From: Candidatus Omnitrophota bacterium
GTDB taxonomy: Bacteria; Omnitrophota; Gorgyraeia; Zapsychrales; Fredricksoniimonadaceae
Direction: 5' to 3'
Length of the DNA stretch: 12,425 bases
NCBI GenBank assembly: GCA_017987425.1
Contig: JAGNTT010000040.1
Span: 1 to 12,425, forward strand
Shown here in pieces: positions 8,063 to 12,425 of the stretch. Position numbers and translations under genes: made by a program. The notes under the pieces are model-generated. The model was not told the origin of the DNA. It searched no databases and was given only the letters and a program-made list of their open reading frames with translations. Positions within the stretch are counted from its first letter, which is position 1. The number at the start of each line of letters is the position of its first letter.

Positions 8063-8472
8063 TATCCACCGAATGTTGCTTCCGCGGCTTTTTCTCTCAT
8101 CTCCCCGCTGATGTCTCTCCAGCGCACGGTCACCGTCACACGCAAGGCGCCTTCGCCTTCGCATTCCGTAATAATATATTCACCCGGCAAAACCAGCAAA
8201 CCAGCCGCGGCAATGGCAGGACCGTTGGGATAATTCCAGATACCTTTTTGAATGTCATGCGCAAGGGTTTCGAGCGGCGCCTTTTGGATATTGGACAATA
8301 TAAATTCGGCGTGACCAAGCGCAACATCTTCATACCGCGCGGACTCTTGAACCGAAGCCGACTTCCATACAATTACGATAATCCAGGAAACCGTCACAAC
8401 AACGACCAACAATCCCAATAGGGCTTCCATGGAAAAGAAAGCTTTCTTGTTACTAGGCAATAAATGTCTCAT
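8062..8472 (-). CDS. Pseudopilin / minor pilin, GspI/PilV-like
   Basis: A 136-residue protein with a class III (prepilin-type) signal: a short basic leader MRHLLPSNKKA, then FFSMEALLGLLVVVV. Cleavage after A11 would leave F as residue 1 and Glu at position 5 (E16 of the precursor), the Glu needed for assembly. The usual Gly at -1 is replaced by Ala, which prepilin peptidases tolerate in some pilins. A hydrophobic helix spans 12-37. The C-terminal part, with VTVTVRWRDISGE, resembles GspI or PilV minor components. Its stop codon overlaps the lipoprotein ATG (TAATG), so the two are probably translationally coupled. No clear Shine-Dalgarno precedes its own ATG. A pilus or type II secretion ATPase gene lies at the right end of the window, but the rest of the pilus operon is not here. 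Confidence 0.75.
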   Translation of the reverse strand: MRHLLPSNKKAFFSMEALLGLLVVVVTVSWIIVIVWKSASVQESARYEDVALGHAEFILSNIQKAPLETLAHDIQKGIWNYPNGPAIAAAGLLVLPGEYIITECEGEGALRVTVTVRWRDISGEMREKAAEATFGG

Positions 8473-8540
8473 GATTCGTAGTTTAACATATTTTCTTAAT
8501 TTTGAGGGGGGTGTCGGAGTATTTATTTCCGTCCCCCGAA

Positions 8541-8622
8541 ATCCTGAGCGTAGCCCGACAGTAGTCGGGGCAAAGTCGAAGGATCTAGACCCTTCGACTC
8601 ACCCTTCGGGTTCGCTCAGGGT
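8541..8622. repeat. REP-like intergenic palindromic repeat
   Basis: An outer stem CCTGAGCG (8543-8550) / CGCTCAGG (8613-8620) encloses three hairpins: CCCGAC-AGTA-GTCGGG (8554-8569), AGTCGAAGG / CCTTCGACT (8574-8599, 8-base loop) and ACCC-TTC-GGGT (8601-8611). Words such as CCTGAGCG and AGTCGAAGG recur in dispersed palindromic repeats of many bacterial genomes. It sits in the divergent gap between the pseudopilin gene and the first riboswitch. No transposase of the RAYT type is in the window. Confidence 0.75.
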
Positions 8623-8720
8623 GAACCAATTTATTAAATGACCTTAGAAGGTTCATTTTGTATTATTTCTCTTAAATTATAACTCAATATATAAGAATAC
8701 TTTAAGATGGCCGCACAGCC

Positions 8721-8749
8721 TTGATTTATCCCGTTGCCGATGACATACT
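8721..8749 (+). promoter_or_regulatory. Candidate promoter of the first riboswitch transcript
   Basis: TTGATT (8721-8726) and CATACT (8744-8749) are spaced by 17 bases, and a start near 8756 would begin the transcript just before the aptamer. The upstream 60 bases are strongly A+T-rich. Confidence 0.5.
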
Positions 8750-8757
8750 TAAGCCTA

Positions 8758-8846
8758 GAATACCGATAATGGCAAACCTACCGTAAGGTAGGGACGCAAA
8801 GCTATAGGGCCCAACGCCTCCGCGTGGGCAGCCTAGCCGCCGAAAC
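8758..8846 (+). promoter_or_regulatory. Cyclic-di-GMP-I (GEMM-I) riboswitch 1
   Basis: The conserved core is easily read: GGCAAACC (8771-8778), a TACC-GTAA-GGTA hairpin with a GNRA loop (8779-8790), GGGACGCAAAGC (8791-8802), a long second hairpin GCCCA-A-CGC / GCG-TGGGC (8809-8829), and the 3' strand AGCCTAGCCGCC (8830-8841). The base before GCAAACC is G. From memory this is the position where c-di-GMP sensors carry G and cGAMP sensors carry A, so c-di-GMP is the likely ligand. A small hairpin (8851-8868) and then an intrinsic terminator follow, so it probably works by transcription attenuation on the unit at 8906-9422. Confidence 0.93.
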
Positions 8847-8873
8847 AATTCAAAATCAATCGATTTTGTTTAG

Positions 8874-8903
8874 GCCTGCGTCCACTTCGGAAGCAGGCTT
8901 TTT
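8874..8903 (+). terminator. Riboswitch 1 expression-platform terminator
   Basis: GCCTGC (8874-8879) pairs with GCAGGC (8893-8898), with an inner TCC/GGA pairing, followed by TTTTT (8899-8903). TAGGC at 8871-8875, overlapping the base of this stem by two bases, can instead pair with GCCTA (8831-8835) of the aptamer, giving a plausible antiterminator. Confidence 0.85.
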
Positions 8904-8921
8904 ACGTTTAGCAGGAAATGA

Positions 8922-9338
8922 ATGATCGTCTCAATGTCACAAAATTTTGTTCCAGTGGTAGGGTCCTTGAGGACTGTGCGCAGGGCTTTTGCCCTCCCGG
9001 TCCCGCACCGGTGTTTGATACGGCCGCGCCCGGTCCGGCCGATGTACCGGTCCCGATTCCGGTACCTCATTCAACACCCGTCCCGGATCGAGTGTTTGTG
9101 CCTCAGACGCCGGTGGCAGGCCCGACCGCTGATGTCTTTTATGATGCAGTACTTGTCCCCACACAAGTACCGCAACCATCCCCGGTTCTCGAGATTGCGC
9201 TGGGTCCAACGCTTGTACTGGATCGTCTGTCGGTATCTGGTCCGGAATGTGCGCCGGCAATATCTCGAGAACTATTCCCAAAACCTCTTCCGGACAAAAT
9301 ACCGACGGACTGATCCGATCCCGCAAGGCACGTTCTAA
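8922..9338 (+). CDS. Possible small Arg/Tyr-rich protein controlled by riboswitch 1
   Basis: A 138-codon ORF that I do not recognise. Of the open frames here, this start has the best ribosome binding site (AGGA, five bases before the ATG at 8922), and the ORF lies 18 bases after the riboswitch terminator, ending well before the terminator at 9396. The product is extremely basic, with more than 25 Arg and many Tyr, Trp and Leu (for example RSRFRYLIQHPSRI and KYRNHPRFSRLRWVQRLYW). It has no signal peptide or known motif. Two other frames are also open over almost the same span: plus strand 8918-9313, Pro/Val-rich, and minus strand 8937-9326. The stops present before 9311 all fall in the third plus frame. 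This could reflect real coding with strong bias or simply a G+C-rich structured RNA, so coding is uncertain. Confidence 0.35.
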   Translation: MIVSMSQNFVPVVGSLRTVRRAFALPVPHRCLIRPRPVRPMYRSRFRYLIQHPSRIECLCLRRRWQARPLMSFMMQYLSPHKYRNHPRFSRLRWVQRLYWIVCRYLVRNVRRQYLENYSQNLFRTKYRRTDPIPQGTF

Positions 9339-9395
9339 TTCTAAACTACGGGATTACATGACCCAGGATAAGCCGGTCCGGAGAGGGACCTTTCC

Positions 9396-9422
9396 CCTGC
9401 ACTGAACAGTGCAGGTTTTTTT
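9396..9422 (+). terminator. Intrinsic terminator of the riboswitch 1 unit
   Basis: CCTGCAC (9396-9402) and GTGCAGG (9409-9415) form a perfect stem with loop TGAACA, followed by seven T (9416-9422). The T-run is on the plus strand only, which fixes the direction of the upstream unit. Confidence 0.93.
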
Positions 9423-9457
9423 ATCTTCTCCTTATCATTTTTAAGTTAAAGACAAAT

Positions 9458-9486
9458 AAAAAAACCCCGGTCAACAAACCGGGGTT
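9458..9486 (-). terminator. Intrinsic terminator of the tandem-receiver response regulator gene
   Basis: AACCCCGGT (9463-9471) and ACCGGGGTT (9478-9486) form a 9-bp stem with loop CAACAA. On the minus strand it is followed by a T-run (the A-run 9458-9464). It lies just after the stop codon of the minus-strand regulator gene. Confidence 0.93.
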
Positions 9487-9508
9487 CACAAAATGATTAT
9501 ATACACTT

Positions 9509-10276
9509 TTAACGACAATAGTCCTTAATCACGGACATCAGGGAATTCTTATTGAGCGATCCGATAAAATGACTGGCGCCGCGGGCCATGCAATCCTCGA
9601 CGGCCTTGTCCGACTGTCGGCTGCCTGCAAGTGCAGCCAGATCACCCAGCATGCTGCGGGTAAGCAGGATCGTGGTCTCCTTCAGATCCGGATGCGAGCG
9701 CAAAGTCCGCACCACTTCATCAGCCGTCGGCGAAAAAAACATGTCGACGTCCAGTACGATTAATTGCGGCTTCAGACTGACCGCCTCTTCCACGACCGTC
9801 GCCTGACTTCTGGTCAGCTGCAGATTGATGTTCTCGAGCGCGTTCCACGATTCATTCAAAATACTTTTAATGAGATAAAGCATCTTTGTCGCCATAAGGA
9901 CATTAACAGCCCTGTTCTCATGAAAAAAACCGTTCACCTTATCCAGAAGAACCTGCGTTTCAAAAGGTTTGTTTAAAAAATCTTTGATACCGAGGACACG
10001 GAATGCGTCTTCCGTTCCGCCGTGCGCAGAGGCAACAATAACAGGAATGTGGCTTAAGTCCTGCCGGCTTTTTAACTCGCGGTAAAACCGGAGGCCGTCC
10101 ATAACCGGCATCATCACGTCGGTCAAGATCAGATGGGGATGTTCATGTTCCGTGATCTCAAGCCCTTCCTCACCGTTATAAGCGACGCTCACTTCATATC
10201 CCGCTGCCTGAACCTTCTTACGCATGATCTGTACTATATCCCGCTCATCATCGATCAGTAAAATCCGCTTGGACAT
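9509..10276 (-). CDS. Response regulator with one canonical and one degenerate receiver domain
   Basis: A 255-residue protein. Residues 3-118 form a complete CheY-like receiver: acidic pocket D9/D10, phospho-acceptor D53 in LTDVMMP, S83 and K103 in NKPFE. Residues 123-255 look like a second receiver fold (LKPQLIVLDVDMFFS aligns with the beta3 region, putting D176 at the phospho-acceptor place). However, the acidic pair is lost (MATKM instead of DDE) and the KP motif is missing in ASHFIGSLNKNSL, so it should not be phosphorylated normally and may serve as a binding domain. There is no DNA-binding, GGDEF or EAL output domain. The start has GGAAGG upstream. The gene lies directly behind a c-di-GMP-I riboswitch and its terminator, and it ends at its own terminator. 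No partner kinase is in the window. Confidence 0.9.
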   Translation of the reverse strand: MSKRILLIDDERDIVQIMRKKVQAAGYEVSVAYNGEEGLEITEHEHPHLILTDVMMPVMDGLRFYRELKSRQDLSHIPVIVASAHGGTEDAFRVLGIKDFLNKPFETQVLLDKVNGFFHENRAVNVLMATKMLYLIKSILNESWNALENINLQLTRSQATVVEEAVSLKPQLIVLDVDMFFSPTADEVVRTLRSHPDLKETTILLTRSMLGDLAALAGSRQSDKAVEDCMARGASHFIGSLNKNSLMSVIKDYCR

Positions 10277-10321
10277 ATGGCACCGCCTTCCAATACCGCC
10301 GGCCGCCTGAAATTTTCCGAT

Positions 10322-10356
10322 GAAAAAGAAAAAGCCTAATTCTCACTGAATTAGGC
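10322..10356 (-). terminator. Riboswitch 2 expression-platform terminator
   Basis: On the minus strand, GCCTAATTC (10356-10348) pairs perfectly with GAATTAGGC (10342-10334) over loop AGTGA, followed by a T-rich tract (10333-10322). It sits between the aptamer and the regulator ATG at 10276. CAGGC (10359-10355), overlapping the stem base by two bases, can pair with GCCTG in the aptamer. Confidence 0.92.
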
Positions 10357-10376
10357 CTGAATAGACTTCTTCGTCA

Positions 10377-10466
10377 TCTTCGGCAGCCAGGCTACCCTTG
10401 AATTGTTTTCAGAGGGTCCTTTAGCTTTGCGTCCTTATCTTTCGATAAGTTTGCCTTTATCGTGAG
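10377..10466 (-). promoter_or_regulatory. Cyclic-di-GMP-I (GEMM-I) riboswitch 2
   Basis: Read on the minus strand: GGCAAAC (10455-10449), TTATC-GAAA-GATAA hairpin (10448-10435), GGACGCAAAGC (10434-10424), a second stem ACCCT (10417-10413) / AGGGT (10398-10394) with a 14-base loop, and the 3' strand AGCCTGGCTGCC (10393-10382). These are the conserved blocks and tetraloop of the GEMM-I family. The base before GCAAAC is G, as in riboswitch 1. It precedes a terminator and then the tandem-receiver response regulator gene, so it should control that gene by attenuation. Confidence 0.93.
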
Positions 10467-10562
10467 ACTATATACATCCACTTTAAATATACCTTGTGGA
10501 CGTTTATTATGCTAAATATTTCATCCTTATGCAGTTTATGAAGATGCGAAATTTCCCGCTTG

Positions 10563-10609
10563 GAAAAAAAAGGCCCAGAGAAGAAAACGCTTTCTCTGGA
10601 CCTTTTTCA
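10563..10609 (-). terminator. Intrinsic terminator of the small exported protein gene
   Basis: AAGGCCCAGAGAA (10570-10582) pairs with TTCTCTGGACCTT (10592-10604) with one mismatch. On the minus strand it is followed by a long T-run (the A-run 10564-10571), and it begins directly after the stop codon at 10611. The T-run at 10603-10607 may let it also work on the plus strand. Confidence 0.88.
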
Positions 10610-10610
10610 A

Positions 10611-10955
10611 TTATTGAGCCATGTTTCCGGACGTTTGGCTATCGTCCTTGGCAACGCTGTCTGCAACCTTCAAATTTTGATCTTCATGATATTCAACTCT
10701 GATGCGGTCCCCTTCTTTGAGATCTTTGAGCTGGATATCCGGATACTGAGTTGCGGACTGGGCCTGGAGGGTAATATCATTTCCCTGGCTGCCGTCGGCG
10801 GCATTTTCTGTCACCGTAATGGAATCATCGGAAACAGCCTTGACGATACCGGCGACAATTTTCGAATCCCCGTACAGCGCAGCGCGCGTAACAAGCGGGA
10901 TGAAAACAAGCGCAGCCGAAAGAACTACAGTTTCTAAGATAGGTCGTTTTCTCAT
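10611..10955 (-). CDS. Small exported protein, possible OB-fold
   Basis: A 114-residue protein. The start at 10955 is chosen because AAGGAG lies seven bases before it and it begins a clean signal peptide: basic MRKR, hydrophobic core to about residue 21, and cleavage after TRA or TRAA (25-26). An upstream in-frame ATG at 11063 would add 36 unrelated residues with no ribosome binding site. The mature part, about 88 residues, has alternating beta-type segments: KIVAGIVKAVSDDSITVTE, then NDITLQAQS, then LKEGDRIRVEYHED and LKVADSVAK. The pattern of a GxVxxVxxDSITV start and an EGDRIRVEY strand resembles small periplasmic OB-fold or DUF5666-like proteins. Function unknown. It follows the stand-alone receiver gene on the same strand after 155 bases and ends at a strong terminator. 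Confidence 0.75.
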   Translation of the reverse strand: MRKRPILETVVLSAALVFIPLVTRAALYGDSKIVAGIVKAVSDDSITVTENAADGSQGNDITLQAQSATQYPDIQLKDLKEGDRIRVEYHEDQNLKVADSVAKDDSQTSGNMAQ

Positions 10956-11110
10956 AACATTCTCCTTGTTAACTTCGTTAAAAATTTGCTTGTTCCAGTA
11001 ACCAACCTGATTGACTGGGTAAATAATATCAAACAAAAGATGAGAAGAAGATGAAACGAACATTAAACTTTTTTAATTGAATTGGAGCTGAAAAACGTTG
11101 GCGGGATGTG

Positions 11111-11482
11111 TTATTGGGGCTTTATTAAAAGAGTCTGAACTTTTTCAAGCAGCTTGAATACTTCGAACGGTTTACCCATGTAGGCGTTGGCCGCTTCAAA
11201 GGTTTCAGGTTCGGAGTCACTTTCAAGCAGTCCGCTGAGGACAATGATGGGTATATGGGCGCATCGTTTATCTTCGCGCACCTTTTGAGTAAAATGCCAC
11301 CCGCCCATGTTGGGCATGGTCAAATCCGCGATGATGAGATCCGGCAGGGTCGTCTTGATCAGATCAAGAGCCTGCTGTCCGTCGGGAGCGATGAGAATTT
11401 CGTAACCGTGCTTTTTTAGAAATTCCGTGATGATATAGACCAAGTCTTGATCGTCATCCACCACAAGGATAGTCTGGGCCAT
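11111..11482 (-). CDS. Stand-alone receiver (CheY-like) response regulator
   Basis: A 123-residue single receiver domain with no output domain. The acidic pocket is D9-D11 (VVDDD), the phospho-acceptor is D53 in IADLTMP, the switch Ser is S83 (VLSG), and K104 lies in MGKPFE. All key residues are present, so it should accept phosphate from a histidine kinase not found here. The stretch after S83 (GLLESDSEPETFEAANAYM) is slightly longer than in CheY. GGAAC lies about seven bases before the ATG. It is encoded 103 bases downstream of the GspE/PilB gene on the same strand, which would suit a role in pilus control, although this is inferred only from position. Confidence 0.92.
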   Translation of the reverse strand: MAQTILVVDDDQDLVYIITEFLKKHGYEILIAPDGQQALDLIKTTLPDLIIADLTMPNMGGWHFTQKVREDKRCAHIPIIVLSGLLESDSEPETFEAANAYMGKPFEVFKLLEKVQTLLIKPQ

Positions 11483-11585
11483 AAATCGTTCCGAATGAAT
11501 ATTTGAAATTAAATGTGATGTATTTTACTCGGGATAAACCGCAATGGCAAGACCGGTTTGCAGAAAAGGGGGGATAAAATGCGGA

Positions 11586-12425
11586 TCAACCCTCGACGGA
11601 GAAAGTCTTCTCTTCGTCAGGCCGGCTGAGAGATCCTTTGACGATCCGGTCAACCTGGTCGAGCAGGTCGGACACTTCGACTTTTTCTTCAATCACTTCG
11701 GAGACCTTGGCGACTTCATCAAGCGTGGTCATACCGGCGAGCACTTTCATGACGCCCGATTCAACCAGCGTCCTCATGCCGCTGTTGATCGCCTGCTTGA
11801 GAATAACACTCTCGGAGGCCTTGTTAAAAATAAGTTCTTTGATTTTGTCATCCACGCGGATGATTTCAAAGATGGATGTCCGTCCATAAAATCCGGAGAA
11901 ATTACAGTGTTCGCAACCGTGGCCTTTATAAAATTTGGGCGTATGCGATTCTCTTAAATAACTTCTAAATTTCTTTAAAAGATCAACATCGGGGGTGTAT
12001 TGTTCCTTGCAGTTGGGGCAGATCGATCTGACAAGTCTTTGTGCGACCAGCACACTAACTGACGAAGAAATAAGATACGGTTCAAGTCCGATGTTCAAAA
12101 GCCGTGTGAGCGAGGAAACAGCGCTGTTGGTGTGCAGAGTAGAGAACACAAGATGCCCGGTCAGCGAGGCGCGAAACGCGATCTCGGCGGTTTCCTTATC
12201 ACGGATTTCACCCACCAGAATAACGTCCGGATCCTGGCGAAGAATACTTCGCAGTCCGCTGGTGAACGTGACATCCTTGAAACGGCTTAATTGAAGCTGA
12301 TTGATCCCGTCGATAAGGTATTCTATGGGATCCTCGATCGTGACAATATTCTTGGTTTCACATTTAATGTGCTGAAGCGCGGCGTACAGGGTGGTCGTTT
12401 TGCCGGAACCCGTCGGGCCGGTGAC
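11586..12425 (-). CDS. gspE: GspE/PilB-family T4P/T2SS assembly ATPase (C-terminal part)
   Basis: The visible 279 codons are the C-terminal half of a hexameric ATPase that powers pilus or pseudopilus assembly at the inner membrane. The gene continues beyond the right edge. In order: Walker A GPTGSGKTTT at the very edge, Asp box IEDPIEY, Walker B with LRQDPDVILVGEIRD, His box GHLVFSTLHT, the arginine-containing VAQRLVRSICPNC, and the tetracysteine zinc motif CPNC...CEHC. After the usual family end (GMTTLDEVAKVS) there is an extra acidic tail of about 35 residues (IEEKVEVSDLLDQVDRIVK...) that most GspE and PilB proteins lack. The N-terminal domain needed to tell GspE from PilB is outside the window; the symbol is therefore tentative. 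The downstream gene is the stand-alone receiver. Confidence 0.93.
   Translation of the reverse strand, partial: VTGPTGSGKTTTLYAALQHIKCETKNIVTIEDPIEYLIDGINQLQLSRFKDVTFTSGLRSILRQDPDVILVGEIRDKETAEIAFRASLTGHLVFSTLHTNSAVSSLTRLLNIGLEPYLISSSVSVLVAQRLVRSICPNCKEQYTPDVDLLKKFRSYLRESHTPKFYKGHGCEHCNFSGFYGRTSIFEIIRVDDKIKELIFNKASESVILKQAINSGMRTLVESGVMKVLAGMTTLDEVAKVSEVIEEKVEVSDLLDQVDRIVKGSLSRPDEEKTFSVEG

Larger units (their letters stand above)
8906..9422 (+). ncRNA. Candidate structured RNA under riboswitch 1 (unknown family)
   Basis: The stretch between the riboswitch terminator and the next plus-strand terminator is visibly G+C-richer than its flanks and full of perfect stems. They are AGGGC-TTTT-GCCCT (8982-8995), CCGGT-5-ACCGG (8997-9011), CGGCCG/CGGCCG (9021-9041), GTACCGG-8-CCGGTAC (9044-9065), AACAC/GTGTT (9073-9096), GTACTTGT-6-ACAAGTAC (9149-9170), an 11-bp long-range helix GTTCTCGAGAT/ATCTCGAGAAC (9185-9195 with 9262-9272) enclosing GGTCCA/TGGATC (9203-9224), CGGA-CTGA-TCCG (9306-9317), ATCCCG/CGGGAT (9318-9354) and GGTCC/GGACC (9375-9390). 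I do not recognise RNase P, tmRNA, SRP, 6S or a group I/II intron core. The same DNA also carries an ORF, listed separately, and the two readings compete. Confidence 0.4.

Noticed and set aside
8062..8164. 34-codon N-terminal extension of the lipoprotein
   Set aside because: The extension lies within the overlapping pseudopilin gene, reads Arg-rich, and would bury the lipobox signal peptide that starts at the internal Met.
8541..8622. CRISPR array
   Set aside because: The stems are nested palindromes of one element; there are no regularly spaced direct repeats with unique spacers.
8918..9313. 131-codon Pro/Val-rich plus-strand ORF
   Set aside because: Its ATG is only about two bases from the AGGA, too close for a normal ribosome binding site, while the ATG at 8922 has correct spacing; the Pro-rich composition is typical of a non-coding frame of G+C-rich DNA.
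8937..9326. 129-codon minus-strand ORF across the hairpin-rich element
   Set aside because: The terminator at 9396 and the riboswitch both point to plus-strand transcription; the ORF has no start signal and its codons mirror the plus-strand frame at 8922.
8906..9422. Group I intron, group II intron, RNase P, tmRNA or SRP RNA
   Set aside because: The diagnostic core sequences of these RNAs, such as the domain V helix, the RNase P GAGGAAAGTC block or a tRNA-like end, are not visible.

Overview
The window looks like a chromosomal segment of an uncultured Gram-negative bacterium of roughly 48-50% G+C. The Gram-negative reading rests on a periplasmic lipoprotein with a cytochrome c domain, a type IV pilus / type II secretion (T4P/T2SS) ATPase and a pseudopilin. 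The gene mix and intergenic palindromes would suit a candidate phylum such as Omnitrophota or a relative, but this is a guess and no rRNA or marker gene is present to settle it.

Left part (1-4412, all minus strand): the N-terminus of a spermidine-synthase-like membrane protein runs off the left edge. Upstream of it lie a 903-residue GH94-clan sugar phosphorylase and a PA0069-family radical SAM protein. The gap 2970-3350 holds no gene but is packed with inverted repeats, including three abutting perfect hairpins. Middle (4413-8472): a divergent promoter region leads to a plus-strand polytopic GT-C-like membrane protein, which converges through a bidirectional terminator on a minus-strand two-gene unit. 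That unit is a pseudopilin followed, by a TAATG overlap, by a lipoprotein fusing redoxin, cytochrome c and copper monooxygenase (PHM-like) domains.

Right part (8473-12425) looks like a cyclic-di-GMP and pilus regulatory neighbourhood. After a REP-like palindromic element comes a GEMM-I (c-di-GMP-I) riboswitch with its own terminator on the plus strand. It controls an unrecognised, G+C-rich, hairpin-rich transcription unit of about 500 bases that is either a structured RNA or a small Arg/Tyr-rich protein gene. Facing it on the minus strand is a second GEMM-I riboswitch with its own terminator, controlling a response regulator with one normal and one degenerate receiver domain. Further right are a small exported protein, a stand-alone receiver protein and the C-terminal half of a GspE/PilB ATPase that runs off the right edge.

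The strongest candidate for something undescribed is the pair of convergent riboswitch-controlled units at 8744-10466. Both riboswitches share a covarying pairing between the aptamer 3' strand and the terminator base, and one of them drives the unknown element. Together with the pilus ATPase, the pseudopilin and the receiver proteins, this suggests c-di-GMP control of a surface or motility function. That link is inferred from context, not shown.
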